Shown here one piece after another: positions 11,827 through 24,600 of a stretch of DNA of 64,000 nucleotides. Within the stretch, counting starts at the first letter, position 1. Each line of letters begins with the position of its first letter. The notes under the pieces are model-generated. The model saw only the letters and a program-made list of their open reading frames with translations. It did no database searches and had not been told where the DNA came from. This stretch comes from Incurvaria masculella (lineage: Eukaryota; Arthropoda; Insecta; Lepidoptera; Incurvariidae): contig OX335651.1 in assembly GCA_946894095.1 (NCBI GenBank), positions 13,104,501 through 13,168,500 on the forward strand, read 5' to 3'. The position numbers and the translations under genes were made by a program.

Positions 11827-11990
11827 TAGGGCCGAGTGCACGAAAGGACAAAAAATCAAAATCATCGTCAAAGTATGATCAAACAGGTCACTTTCTATGG
11901 ACACTATGGAAGGAACTCCACGCGGTTCACTAAAAGTGACGTGTTTGAACATTGATCAACTCAGCCGTCTCTTCGTGCAACCGGGGCTTA
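11827..11990. mobile_element. Short TIR MITE, copy 1 (GTGCACGAA family)
   Basis: Ends TTAGGGCCGAGTGCACGAA and, inverted, TAAGCCCCGGTTGCACGAA. The internal sequence CACTAAAAGTGACGTGTTTG matches a second copy at 15044-15222. It appears inserted within an older copy of the TATTCAGAGTGGGCG MITE, whose pieces flank it. Confidence 0.7.
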
Positions 11991-12085
11991 GAGTGGGCGG
12001 ACAAACTAAACCGGTTTGTGTATGGTTAATTCGGTGTGCGTGGTTGTAATTTTGACAGGTTCTCTCTAAATTAGACTGTAACAGG

Positions 12086-12235
12086 TGTATTCAGAGTGGG
12101 CGTACTAACTTTAATCCGTCGAACTAAACCGGTTTTTGTATGTTTAGTTCAGTGCTAATCCGTACTAACTTTTGACAGTTGCTCTTTGAATACGACTTTA
12201 AGTAAATTTAAGTTAGTCCGCCCATTCTGAATACA
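12086..12235. mobile_element. Complete 150-bp MITE just upstream of the Gpdh promoter
   Basis: Begins TGTATTCAGAGTGGGCG and ends in the inverse of CTGTATTCAGAATGGGCG. The inner arms also pair (ACTAACTTTAA with TTAAGTTAGT). Related fragments lie at 11455-11590 and 11988-12085. It ends about 210 bases from the TATA-like box of Gpdh. Confidence 0.75.
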
Positions 12236-12445
12236 GATGCAACATATAGGCAGTCCGACGGTTTCCCTTAATTGTCTGTGGTCTGACGTTGGGAGGGGAA
12301 TTCGTTTAGGGGGGAGTGTAAATAAAGTGCCAAAAAACACAGAACATCTAGAAAAGAGAAGAGCGGAGAGTTCTCATGAGAGTCAATTTTATCAAACTGA
12401 TAACAGTGTTGATAAGGGGCTATGGCGAGATAGCATGCTCGGTCA

Positions 12446-12478
12446 TTTATAGCTGTAACCGACTAAGGCTCAGTCAGT
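12446..12478 (+). promoter_or_regulatory. Core promoter of Gpdh (TATA-like box plus initiator)
   Basis: TTTATAG at 12446-12452 is followed by two overlapping arthropod initiator motifs, TCAGT at 12470-12474 and 12474-12478. The spacing is about 26-30 bases, as in insect core promoters. This gives a 5' UTR of about 125 bases before the ATG at 12602. Confidence 0.5.
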
Positions 12479-12601
12479 GCTGCACCGACCTTTGCTGATA
12501 TAGAACGTGTGCGCGCGCAATACACGCTGCTGCACTCCGTAAATAACCCGCCTTTCTGGTTCACTACATTGTTGTCTTCAACATAACTATTTTCCCACGA
12601 A

Positions 12602-12645
12602 ATGGCTGAAAAGAACCGCGTATGCATTATTGGATCCGGCAATTG
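12602..12645 (+). CDS. Gpdh1: Gpdh exon 1
   Basis: Encodes [14 protein letters not shown] plus two bases of Trp15. The donor is TG|GTGAGC. It is the first ATG downstream of the predicted initiator and begins the Rossmann fold. Confidence 0.92.
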
Positions 12646-15600
12646 GTGAGCCTTTGCGATATTAAAAAATAACCATAATATGATCATAGGTACATACCTA
12701 CAATACAGATTACCTAACAACAAGACAAGGACATGTTGCTTTATTTAGCGCAAAAACATAGTGTCAAGTATAAATCCCTGACATTTATCCTTTGTTCCAC
12801 TCACTCACTCATAATTATTTCTGTTCTAATAGTATTTTGTTTCAAAACAGTTAAAATAATGAATATTATAGAATGAAATTGTTCTAGTTACGTTTGATTA
12901 ATTACAAGTAAGAATGTGTGTTATGTTGATGAATAAAAAAATGCAGCAAGCCTTCTTATATCGGCTTTTTAGTAGGCTTTTTATTATTTTAGGGCTCTAA
13001 TAATTTACTAAACTCCTTTTAAGATCTGAATTAAATTCATTCTTGTATCTAGGGGCTCAGCCTAATAATATTGTAGAAACAAGTTATAACACGCAGCGGT
13101 TCCAGTCATAAGACATCCTTAATATTAGCTGACAAACTTAAATTAAATATAATTCACAATGGAACACTATGTTTGGTTATGGTTAATGTTATTCTTTAAT
13201 GTCATCTTCCTTCTTATGTCTTAAGGTGGCCCAACCCGGCGGGACTAACTAATTCGCAGCCACGGTACAAAACCGTGCTGTGGCGCTCTGGGACCTTCTC
13301 TGTTTCAAAGAATAAGACAGGCTCCATGATGAGGAAGATGCAACATGTCCACTAAAAAGACAATGTGCATAGTGTATGATTTAGTAAGATTTACGAAAAA
13401 TTTTATTACAAAACATCTTATAGCTAAAAGTAAACCACGACCGCTGTAGTAGAAAATCTAACAACAACCAAGTAGATTATAAATCTTGATTAAATAAGCT
13501 ATGTCTGATGACTAATTTTTTCAAAATGTTCTTACTTTATCATTGCGTAATCCACCTCAAAAGTTATTGTATAAAACGCACAAAAAACTCGAACTTTCGG
13601 ACCTTACAACTCAGAAACCAAACACAATTTTACAATGCCAACGGTCATCAGACATCTAGTTCGATCAAATAAAGCTATTTTGAGCAAAATTTGGGATCTC
13701 TGACAAGAACTATCGGCGTGATCTTCTTTCCCCGTTTGTATGGGGAGTTGAGCGGGGCTTAAGACATAAGAGATGGTGCCCACTAGCCTAAGGCTGGAGT
13801 CTATGTATTAAGAAGCAAGAAGATAGAAGACACACATTTTAACAATAGAACTAACCATAACCAGAGATGGTGCACTCCAGCCTAAGCATTGTTAAATAGG
13901 AAATTTTACATTTTTTTTTAAAAAGGATACGTTAGAAAATTACTCTTTTAAAAAAACGACTAAAATTACTACTAGTAGATTTGCTGGTATTACCAAATAA
14001 CACAATGATTTGGACGGGTACAGGGGCTCGGCAATCGCCAAGGTAGTGGGTGTTAATGCGGCACGAATGCCCAACTTCGAAGACCGGGTCACCATGTATG
14101 TCTACGAAGAGATCATTGACGGCAAGAAACTCACCGAGATCATCAACGAGACGCACGAGAACGTCAAGTACCTGCCCGGACACAAGATTCCTCCCAATGT
14201 GGTGAGCCTTTTCTGTCATAGTAAGAGGGTATCTCCTTATGTCGTAGTGATATCGAGCTACAGACGCCCATTGGGGCTTTCTGACACAACACCCATTTCA
14301 AAAAATAAGAGGTGATTTGCGAAACTGCAGGCCGTCTTAATTACTAGGTGGTTAGGTTGATACGCACAGGTTGGTACCATTGCATTGAATGGACGATGGT
14401 CGAAGTGGCAATAAGATTGTCTATGTTTTCCATCCACTCCAATGTAGCTGTGCAATATAAGGAATCTGGCATGGCACCTAGTTCCCATTGGTTGTTTTGT
14501 GCTAATATCTACCATGATAAAACCATTGAAATCAAAGTATGCCTAGCTATAAACTCTCAATTAATTAGTAATAATTTAAATCAACCTACTTCAGTGCTTC
14601 AGAATAGCAGGGCACACAGTTCAATGAACTGATTTTTCATCCTAATCTAAAATATCATCAATTAAAATTTATTGAAATGAAAAAAATATGCATGTTTAGT
14701 TGTAAATTGTAAGTTTACTAGGTACCTACACAAATACATGTGCCTTGACCTTGCACTGTAATGCATTGCAGTTGCATTCTATCTGCTGTGTTCGAGCTAA
14801 CTGAATCGCGTTATGTGTACTGACATTTACATTACAGTATCGCACGATAGCATTGTCGTTTTCGTCTTGTAGCATTGGCACTGAATTTATATCTATTTTA
14901 AGCACCATCCATTCATTACGTGTTTAATTGCCAAGCACATTGTGAGGTTAACTTATTCAAGAGGTCATTAAAGGCACTCAAGCGGCGGATTATATATGTA
15001 TATATGCATAACTTTCCTTTTCTATCAACACCTTTAGACACGCAGGGCTGAGTGCAAGAAAGGACAAAAAATAAAAATCAACGTCAAAGTATGATTAAAC
15101 ACGTCACTTTGTGTGGACGGTATGGAAGGAACTATATGCTGGAAGGAACTATATGCGGTTCACTAAAAGTGATTTGTTTGAACATTGATTAACTCAGCGT
15201 CTCTTCGTGCAATCGGGGCTTTAAAATATTTTACTGTTTAATATGAGGGGCGAACCACGCTGTGTATTTTCGCCCATTGTTTGCTCGTTGAACTCTGTGA
15301 TCATACTGCCAAAGACACCTCTACCTGACATTACTCCCATATGTGAAAAGTACAGACCAATCAATAACCCGTAACCGCCTGTATTTTTTTTATGTAACTG
15401 GACATGGATGGCCAATACCACAATCACAATCGTGATATTAGCCCAACACACTGCTACGCGAAGGATTTAGGTACCACGCCAGGAATGTCCCTTGATGAGC
15501 ACGCATACATTGACTGGATGAAAAACACGGAAAATTTTTCATTGCCGATTCCACCATTTTTTTATCTGATGCGATGGTACTACCCTGGGCGGGTTTAACC

Positions 15601-18600
15601 CTACCACCTTGTAGGGGACTTGCATGCACTTATCCAACTCGGAAAGAGAAACTAGTGTTGCATGAAAGAGGCAGGGATTCGAACCCATGGCCTCGGGCAG
15701 GCAAGGCATGTCGCCGCCCTGGGCCGCGGTCTATACAGCCTATTAGCAAGTCCTACACTGCTCTGAGTTACGAGCAGCTCAGGCTGACTAACAGTACTGA
15801 CTTCGGTTCAGGAGTGTCAGTTCAGCAGTGACTGACTGAGTTCTGAGCATATTAAATTGAAGACTCAAATATATCTACTGAAAAAACTGTGACGGCCTTA
15901 CGCACGAAAAACTTCACCCCTACCTTTGAAGGCATATGAAAGGAGTTGAATGCCACTTTGCCAAACAAAGAAGTAAAGTTTGCTTCTAGACAAGCAATGT
16001 GCAGATTGTTTTCTCAATATTTCTTTAATTAATATTTCTTTATTAATACATTATCATCCTTTGATCATTTTATTTTTTGTTTAATTTATTCATGCCACCT
16101 TATTATTAAAGTGCTAATTTTTTTTTTAATAGTGTAGTGATACCGTAGCTAGGGTTTTTAGGTTTCCGTTTTCACCCTTTGGGTATGCAACCCTAAAAAA
16201 CTACATTACAATTTTACACAGGAACAATCTGTACACTGAAATAGTTTTATTACATTATTATTAGATCACTACATAACAGCTGAAAGCGGATGTGTATTCG
16301 TCTTAATTATTGAGCATTGGCAGGTGGCGGTGCCAGACGTGGTGGAGGCAGCAAAGGACGCTGACATTCTCATCTTCGTGGTGCCTCATCAGTTCATTCG
16401 AAACCTCTGCTCCACCCTTCTGGGGACGATCAAGCCAACCGCCTGCGCACTTTCCTTGATAAAGGTTAGTGAGGGCAATCGATTCAATCCTATCCTATTA
16501 TACCCACCAAAACCTTACTAAGTATAGAACTGAATTTAAATTTATCTTATTCCTCTCTCGGGGTGAAACTACATATTCCTAATATGTAGTGATTTATCCC
16601 CAATCGTACTGGGATCGAAAATTCACTATGGTGAAGAGGAATTGAACTTTAATAGTTAAAAAAAATCCCCTAATTCGTCAATAAAAAAAATTCCAAAAAA
16701 ATAATCTAAATGCTTTGGCATGAACTTTAGCGTCCTACATAGTAAACTAACCCTTCCATAAGTAAAAAAATCGCCCTCAAAGAACTGCTAGCATTTATGC
16801 ATATCAATCAAATTAATTTAATTGCAAATCATAGTAATTAAATAAAAAAGTCACACATTTTCTTTGTAGCGCAGTCTTTACTATAAGAGAATGTATTAAA
16901 ATTTAAATTACATCTAAGTAATAATAATAATAATTTTCTACAAAAATGTATGTAAATATAATTTTTAAAATGGGTCAATAAAGAGATATAATAATAATAA
17001 CGTTTATTGCACGATAAAGTGTACAAAAGGTAGAGCTTTTTTATTATTGTCAGCTATCCATAAAGTTGCAGTGTTCCAGATTTTTTTTTTTAAATTTAAT
17101 TTTGATATTTGTTTGCATTTATTTCAATGTTGTAGGTTTTATTTAAATTTCAAATCTTGTTCGAAATGGAGACACCCAGCCCTTTATTTACTTTAATTAT
17201 TTAAAGAAATGTTATACTAAAATACCATTCTTAAACCTGACATTTCGAATAGAGTTGCATCTAATCGTGATTATGGGAGAACTGAAGCAGCTCCCCCCAC
17301 CACCAAGTAGTACGTGCATTCTCTCCAACTACCCTCACGTTTAAGTCATTGCTAGGGATGTCCCTACACTTGCAGCAATGCTTGTTCACATTCCCATAGT
17401 TATACAATGTAAAAATAAAGTCTAGTGGGAAGTAAGAAAACGTGACACATCCTAATATTTCCAGGGCTTTGATATCGCAGAAGGCGGTGGCATTGATCTT
17501 ATTTCACACATCATCACACGGTGCCTGAAGATCCCATGCAGTGTCCTGATGGGTGCCAATATTGCGTCAGAGGTATATATTTTCTATTTCTTAACTAATT
17601 AGTACATACTATTAAGTAATTATGTATGATAGTAAAAGGTATTCTTTGTTGTTCACCTTACCATGTATTACAGTTCAACATGCAAGGACCCTAAATCCAA
17701 GCTTCAGAGATGAGAGATTTCACAGCTGCGCCTGTCGCTATGTATGTAAATATGTATGAAGTGGCATTGATATGGAGCACATCCCAAGTGTGTGGCACAT
17801 AAAATACACCTATATCGAAAAACATTTGTTTTGTGACTTAAAGAAGAAATAATAATTCTAAGTAGTGTTTGTTTCATATAAGATGTTTTATCTGTATAGT
17901 CTTAGAAATAACATTCTATGAACTTTAAAGGTAAAAAGATACAGATTTTTTTAAGGACAATTTTATCCAACTTTTCGGGTAAAACTTACCGTTCGCAGGT
18001 GTGACTCGCATATTCGTCTTTTATTTAAAACACCACTTAGTGTACGCCAGGCCTTTAAAGAGATGACCATGGGCTTTAGAACTTTCTTAGGGGCTGCGAA
18101 AACCATGCTGGCCGGCAAGGTGCTTCTTCACACCATTTTTGAAGAACCGAAAATAGATTTCTGACAGACTACTGAATTAGGTTTGTGCATTGAGGTGGCG
18201 GAGGAGAAATTCTGCGAGACGACGATTGGGTGTCGAGACGTGCGGCTGGCGCCGGTTCTCCGGGACATCATCCAGACGGAGTACTTCCGCGTGGTGGTGG
18301 TCGACGACGAAGACGCGGTCGAGATCTGCGGCGCTCTCAAGGTACGACGACAACACATTATGGTATCAAAATGAACCCTGAACAGTCCTTGGAATTTTTC
18401 ACACGATTAGCGGTCGTCCATTGATTAGAACTGCTATAGGAACTTGGTCGTAAGTCGACATTTTCTTCAAAAACCTAGCAGGTAAGGATTTTTTTGAGGT
18501 TGAACTATCATTTTCATTTCAGAATAAGCTTACTTGGTGACTTTACCAGTGTGCAGCTTATCCATTAAAAAAGCCATAAAAAACCCTACAGGTTTAGGCA

Positions 18601-21600
18601 GAAATATTATTCATTAGCATATAGTTTTCACCTTGCACCTAACCTAAAGGTTTATGCATCGATCGTACTCATACCAAAAAAAAAACTGACTAATGTTTCA
18701 GTACGCAATGGTCAGCCATCACATACATCAGGTTTGGTACTTGAAATGATAACAGTTCTGATAACACAGGCTGGTAGCACATTTGGACAGCACAGGCAGA
18801 TTTATCAGTTTTTGACATAACTTAGTGTAGTTTGACTTCTAAAAACGTTTAAATAAATGAAATGAAATGAAAAATTATAAAGAAAATCGACTATGAGCCC
18901 ATAGTGAGTCTTCAAGCGTAATTTGAACAAGCTCGATAGTTCGTAAATCCGCGTTTCGCTTTTCGTGTATTAGGCTTTTCGAAGCACCTTTGGCCTCTCA
19001 GCAAAGCCACCCATATTGGTTTTTAATTTTAAAAAAGTATTAAAATAAATTTACACATTGTCGAGATCTCTAGTCTAAACCCTCGTTAGCTTGTCAATAT
19101 ACCAGTGTGATGAGCAACAAAATGTTGTTGACCACCAAGAATACTAACTACCTTGATTTCGACACATTCTCTTAGTTTGATGCACGTTATGGAGGGCTTG
19201 TAACTAATTCATTTTTTCGTTTGCTCTAATGCTAATAAAGCACGAGAGAGAGAGAGCATTTTTGCGATTCATTTATTGAGGTTCAGAAAGATTTCTCATA
19301 TGTTGTCTTGAATGTGTGCATTAACCTCCCTAAATTAACTTGAAAGCATTTTCAGCTTCACTGCATCTATATTTGTGATCTGAAGTGGATAGGCAAGTTT
19401 GATGTTAAAATAATAAAGAAGTCCGTCCACAAATAGCCAGTCTTAGATGAAAAAGGAATGGATAGGGGACTAAAAAAATTTTACGGTCCGTCAAATATAA
19501 GCTCAGTCAGCTCATATGCTCTCAGTCGGTGTCAAACGTCAATCCATGCGCGTCAGTTGAGCAAGATTTCAAAATATCAACAAAATGCCTTCAAAATGTC
19601 TTGTGTGGTTGACAAATGTCGAAATAACACTAATAAGCACAACAAGAGCAATGGAATCACATTCCATGTGTAAGTACAAGCATATTCAGTATATTTTTAG
19701 TTTAGTTGACCTGAAACCTTTTATGTGTTGTAAAGGCGCAAATAGGGTTGGCACAAGCAAACTTAAATTATCAGTTCTATTTTTATTTTTGTTTTCATTT
19801 CAGTATTATATATTGAAATAAATTTTATTTTAAAAACAAGTAGGGCTGCCACAAAACAATAGTCTACGTACTGTTTATTATTTTTTATAATGTCGTTTAG
19901 GATGTTTGTAAAATATGTCTTAGTTCTGAGGCTGTGATAAAAAGGTACATCCTTGAAAATGGTCAAAATTTTCCATAAAGATTTCAGCTCGTTTCCATAA
20001 AGATTAAAGTTCTCAAGTCGTTTCTTGGCTCAAATGTCCTTGTCATTGAATGAGTATTCATTTCTTCAACCTGCTACATTTAATCATAGACTCCATCTTC
20101 TTAGGGCTATTATCGAAAAATATGTAAATGTAAAACTTTATCATATACATAAAACCAATCCGGGGATTAAAGCCGCGACAAAAGGACAAAAGCGTAATAA
20201 AGTGAACCTATTTGAAGGAAATTAAACAAATTGTTAAAAGAAAGAACTTGGTGGTTTATCAAAATACCATCACACATTTACGGCAAACGGCAATAATCAT
20301 CAACAGGTTTTACATAACACTGTACTGACTATTATTTGGACTATTTTTTAGCATCTAAAACGCATTGAACGAAATTTTTAAAAGCATAAAATGCAAACAT
20401 GGACAATTCAAGAATAATCAATATTATTCGTTTTGCAATGTTTGACCCATACTTGCTATACATTAATGATTCCCTCTTTGTGTTTATTTTATTTTATGAT
20501 TTAAATATTTACAAATTGTGTATATTCGACTTTATTAATTTATCCTTAATATAGATGATTTTTACTCAGAAAAACGATGGTTTAAAGAATGATTCCATTT
20601 ATATTTTTTTCATTTTCCCGCTTGCAAATTCGCGAAAAGAATATTTGATGCCTTGTTAACTATACAATCATGGTACTACTTGTTCTGACCACTATCACTA
20701 AATAGGAACCTTAATATTTTAATTTACAATAGAATATATTATTATTTATTTTTGTGATCATTTTTGGCAACCCTGCCGTTTTCACTTTCATTTTTCATTT
20801 AGTTTTGACGCGCCATTCTGGTCAAAGGGCTTAGCATGCGCGCATCGTTGATGTGTCATGATGGATTAGGATGAATTTTGCACTATATCTACGACCAGAC
20901 GTCACAAATGTCACCATCCCTTTTTCTCACGCTATAACTAATTCAATTTAAGGAAATTGTTGTCTCATTTCATTCTTCCGCGATTAGATGAATCTATTTG
21001 TCACTTTTTCGCATGATGCATTTTCTTATACCTTGGTCCTGCTCTATTACCCTTTACGTATTAGAGTTTGGTGTGCATGTAAAAGTATAGGTGTGTGAGT
21101 TTTTTAAAAAATAGGAACGCTTTTGAACTATCGTCAGTATGGAGGTACCGTATCCATTCTTTTTCATCTAAGTAGCCAGTGGGCTAAGTCTTATTGACTC
21201 GAAAATAATATTTTATAAGGATTACATATTGGAATATATGATTCGTTATTTTTTCGTTAATGATTAACTAATAAAAGCACTAAATCAGCGATATTATGGG
21301 GTGAAAGATAAAATTTACATCTTTTGCTGCCCCTATCCTTTAGTGCAACTTCATTTCAAAAGGAACGACTAGATAGCGCATCTGCTCTTTACAAGTTTTT
21401 AATGAAGTCGAATTAAAATGAATTTATTTCAATTGAATTTTGAACCAGTCGGTGAATCCTCAGCCGATGTACTTTTTGTAAACATGTATAGTCTGGATGA
21501 CAGTGGATGACAAGCTAAGTGACATAATTCGTCCAATATGGCAGACTCGCAAAGATGGTTGACTATGATTAGGATGGTTATCTAATGAAAGGGTTTGGTA

Positions 21601-24600
21601 AGAAGAATACGAAAAATAAAATGATGTAACAATAAATTCAGTACGGTGGTTGCCCTAAGATGGGGGTTAAATTTTTATCTAACATCATGAACTTGCTTTC
21701 AAATGAAAGCGTCTTCTGAAAATAATAGGAAAAATGCACAGATTAAGACAAAACTAAAAAGTTCAAAATAAAATTAAGCTTTTTAAAAGCAAGCAAATAA
21801 TTTGATACAATGGCTGCACCTAATATTCTGTTACATCAAATAATTTTTAAAGCTTGTTGCGCGAATAAAAAAGGTAGAAAGGGGAATTTAAACCAAATGA
21901 ATTTCTTAAGGGTTATTTTATGTATATCTAGGCACAGCCCTCGTATCAAATTATTTTTATTTTACTACTACTGAAATATTGAATAAAACATGTTCAACTT
22001 TCATAGATTTAATTTGAGCTGATGTTTCGCCCGTGCCAGAACATCGTCGCCGTGGGCGCGGGCTTCGTGGACGGGCTCGGCTACGGCGACAACACGAAGG
22101 CGGCGGTCATCCGGCTCGGGCTCATGGAGATGATCAAGTTCGTGGACGTGTTCTACCCGGGCAGCAAGCTCAGCACCTTCTTCGAGTCGTGCGGCGTCGC
22201 CGACCTCGTCACCACCTGCTACGGTGAGACCGCACCTCGCACTTGCAACCATTGCCTCCATTGCTGGGAATGTCGCTACGAAATATGGTGCGTAACGAGG
22301 CAATCCGCCGACGTACCAAAGTAGTCGATATTGGACACCGGGTGGCTTAGCTCAAATGGCAGGGGGCTGGTCACGTCAGCCGAAGAGACGACGACCGTTG
22401 GAGTAACCGTGTCCTACACTAGCGGCTGTGGATAGGAAAACGGAGTGTGGAAAGAGAAACCGCCAGGTGGGACGACGCCATCATGTGCGTCGGCGGAAAG
22501 CAGTGGTTCCACACCGCTGAGGACTGGAGAGAATTTGGAGAGCCTATGTCCAGCAGTGGACGCAAACATGCTGACTGACTAGTGGATCTAGGTGTGGTTT
22601 GTGGTTTGGATTCCGAGGAAAACTGTGGATCCTTTTCCTGACTTACTAGGTGGTAGGGTTAATCCTCCCTCTGTCTGTACCATCGCATTGAATAAACAAT
22701 GGTCGAATCGGCAATTAACATTTTCCATGTTTTCGATCCAGTTCTGTGTAGCCGTGAAATATAAGGAAGGTCCCACATGGCACCTAGTTCTAAGCTGATG
22801 TCATGAGATTAGGTGTGGAATTAGCCAGCCCCGTCTCGGCACACCAAACCAATAAATATATATATATTTTTTAATAATCTGTATTAAGAATATCAATTTG
22901 TTTAATTATAATCTTTTGAAACGATATTTTAATTGTGAAAAAATCATGCATTCCTTCTATAAAATTGTTCTATTAATACGATAAAAATGTGATACATTTT
23001 TTAAATGGGATATACGTTTTGTCTTTGGTATTTTTTGAAAAGTTTATTTTATCTTGGATCTACCAGTGTTTGCTTACCGGAATCACAACATATCGTGATA
23101 TTTTTGGATAATATAACAGCAGTTAGCGCCTGCCAACCTACTCACTCTAATATTACACTGATAATAGCTGATATAAAAACCGATATAGAAGATAAGTGCA
23201 CTCATGTTGGATCTTAATATCGTCATGAAATATTATGTGTTATGACATTTTTTTCAATTTCGTTGAAGTACGCGTACATAATATGTGTCTTTATCTCTAA
23301 CAATCGCTCAACCACCGCCGACGTTACCTTAACAAAATTGCAAATGTCGTCTGCATCGAGCAAGGCGATACCATTGGCGGCTAGCTTCGTCATATGACCG
23401 ACCCTCTGGCGGGCAGCCAGCCTGCAGCGCGATACAATTCAGGGTCGCCGGAACAGAAAACCCTACAGACAGATACACTGCTGACATTTCTCAGCTCTTG
23501 AATGAACTGGAATGGCCTACTTTTTTGTGGATGATGATAAATTAATTAAATGAACTTACTCCTGATTTAAAAGAGTAAATAAAAAAAAAATAGTTCTAAA
23601 ACCAATATGCATATATTTCTCACTGTCCTATTCAAATGGCTCTAATTTGTGGAGAATCTTGTTCTAATAGTGTGACCAATCTGCATTGCATATCTCAAGT
23701 TCGAATAAGTTTCTTTATTTCCTCCATTAGATGTATTTATGCTGTTTTAAAAATCCCTGACAAAGAAGAACCGACAAGAAACTTCGCCGGGTTTGTATTT
23801 TTTTTTTTATTTGTATGGTTTGGAACTATTGTTGTACGGTTAAGATTCTTTTTAGGGTTCCGTACCCAAAGGGTGAAAACGGAACCCTATTACCAAGCCT
23901 CCGCTGTCCGTCCGTCCGTCCGTCCGTCCGTCCGTCCGTCCGTCCGTCCGTCCATCCGTCCGTCCGTCCGTCTGTCCGTCTGTCACAGACCGTAACAGGT
24001 AGACAGCTGAAATTTTCACAGAGTGTGTATTTATTTTGCCGCTATAACAACAAGATAGCAAGAGAGTAAGATTAAAAAATAATTAAAATTAAAGGGGGCT
24101 CCCATACAAAAAACGTGATTTTTTTGTTTTTTTTTTCTACGATCGTACGGAACCCTTCGTGTGCGAATCCGACTCGCACTTGGCCGGTTTTTTTGTATTA
24201 ATTAATCGACCTTATTCCACTGACGCTGAAATATACATAATGTTGGAATGACCTATCAGGTTTAGGTTAGGTTCAGGATAAGCGGCAGTACTAATAATAT
24301 TTTACCTACTAGTTATGCTAATATGATTAGGCACTTATCTATTGGTAATGAATTAAATCATTAAAGGCGGATATGATTATAATATTAAATTAGTTCAATA
24401 ATGATGATACCGTGGTTAGCCATCTTCTAATGAATAGAAAAGTACAAAGGGTTTTCTGTAATTTTAAAATGTGGAATCAACATGTCACAGAAAAATTCAA
24501 TGAATTCACAAAGCAAAGCTGGAATGTTTTTACATAATTATTTTCTGTATGTTAAAAAGTTATAATTTCACAATATCACATGTATTTTAACCATGAATTT

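Larger units (their letters stand above)
19442..21172 (+). mobile_element. P-element-like transposon, internally deleted, with 8-bp target duplication
   Basis: The terminal inverted repeat CTTAGATGAAAAAG, continuing imperfectly to about 22 bases, lies at 19442 and, inverted, at 21172. It is flanked on both sides by the exact octamer TAGCCAGT (19434-19441 and 21173-21180). Inside are a THAP-domain start and a C-terminal coding remnant. 8-bp duplications plus a THAP DNA-binding domain are the marks of the P-element superfamily. At 1.73 kb it is too short for a full transposase. It lies in Gpdh intron 5, same strand. Confidence 0.75.

Noticed and set aside
18128..18424. Alternative frames over Gpdh exon 5
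   Set aside because: Shadows of the GPDH coding frame, which alone matches the family and the splice phases.
23907..23983. Regular array as a CRISPR-like structure
   Set aside because: It is a TCCG tetranucleotide microsatellite without spacers, in a eukaryotic genome.
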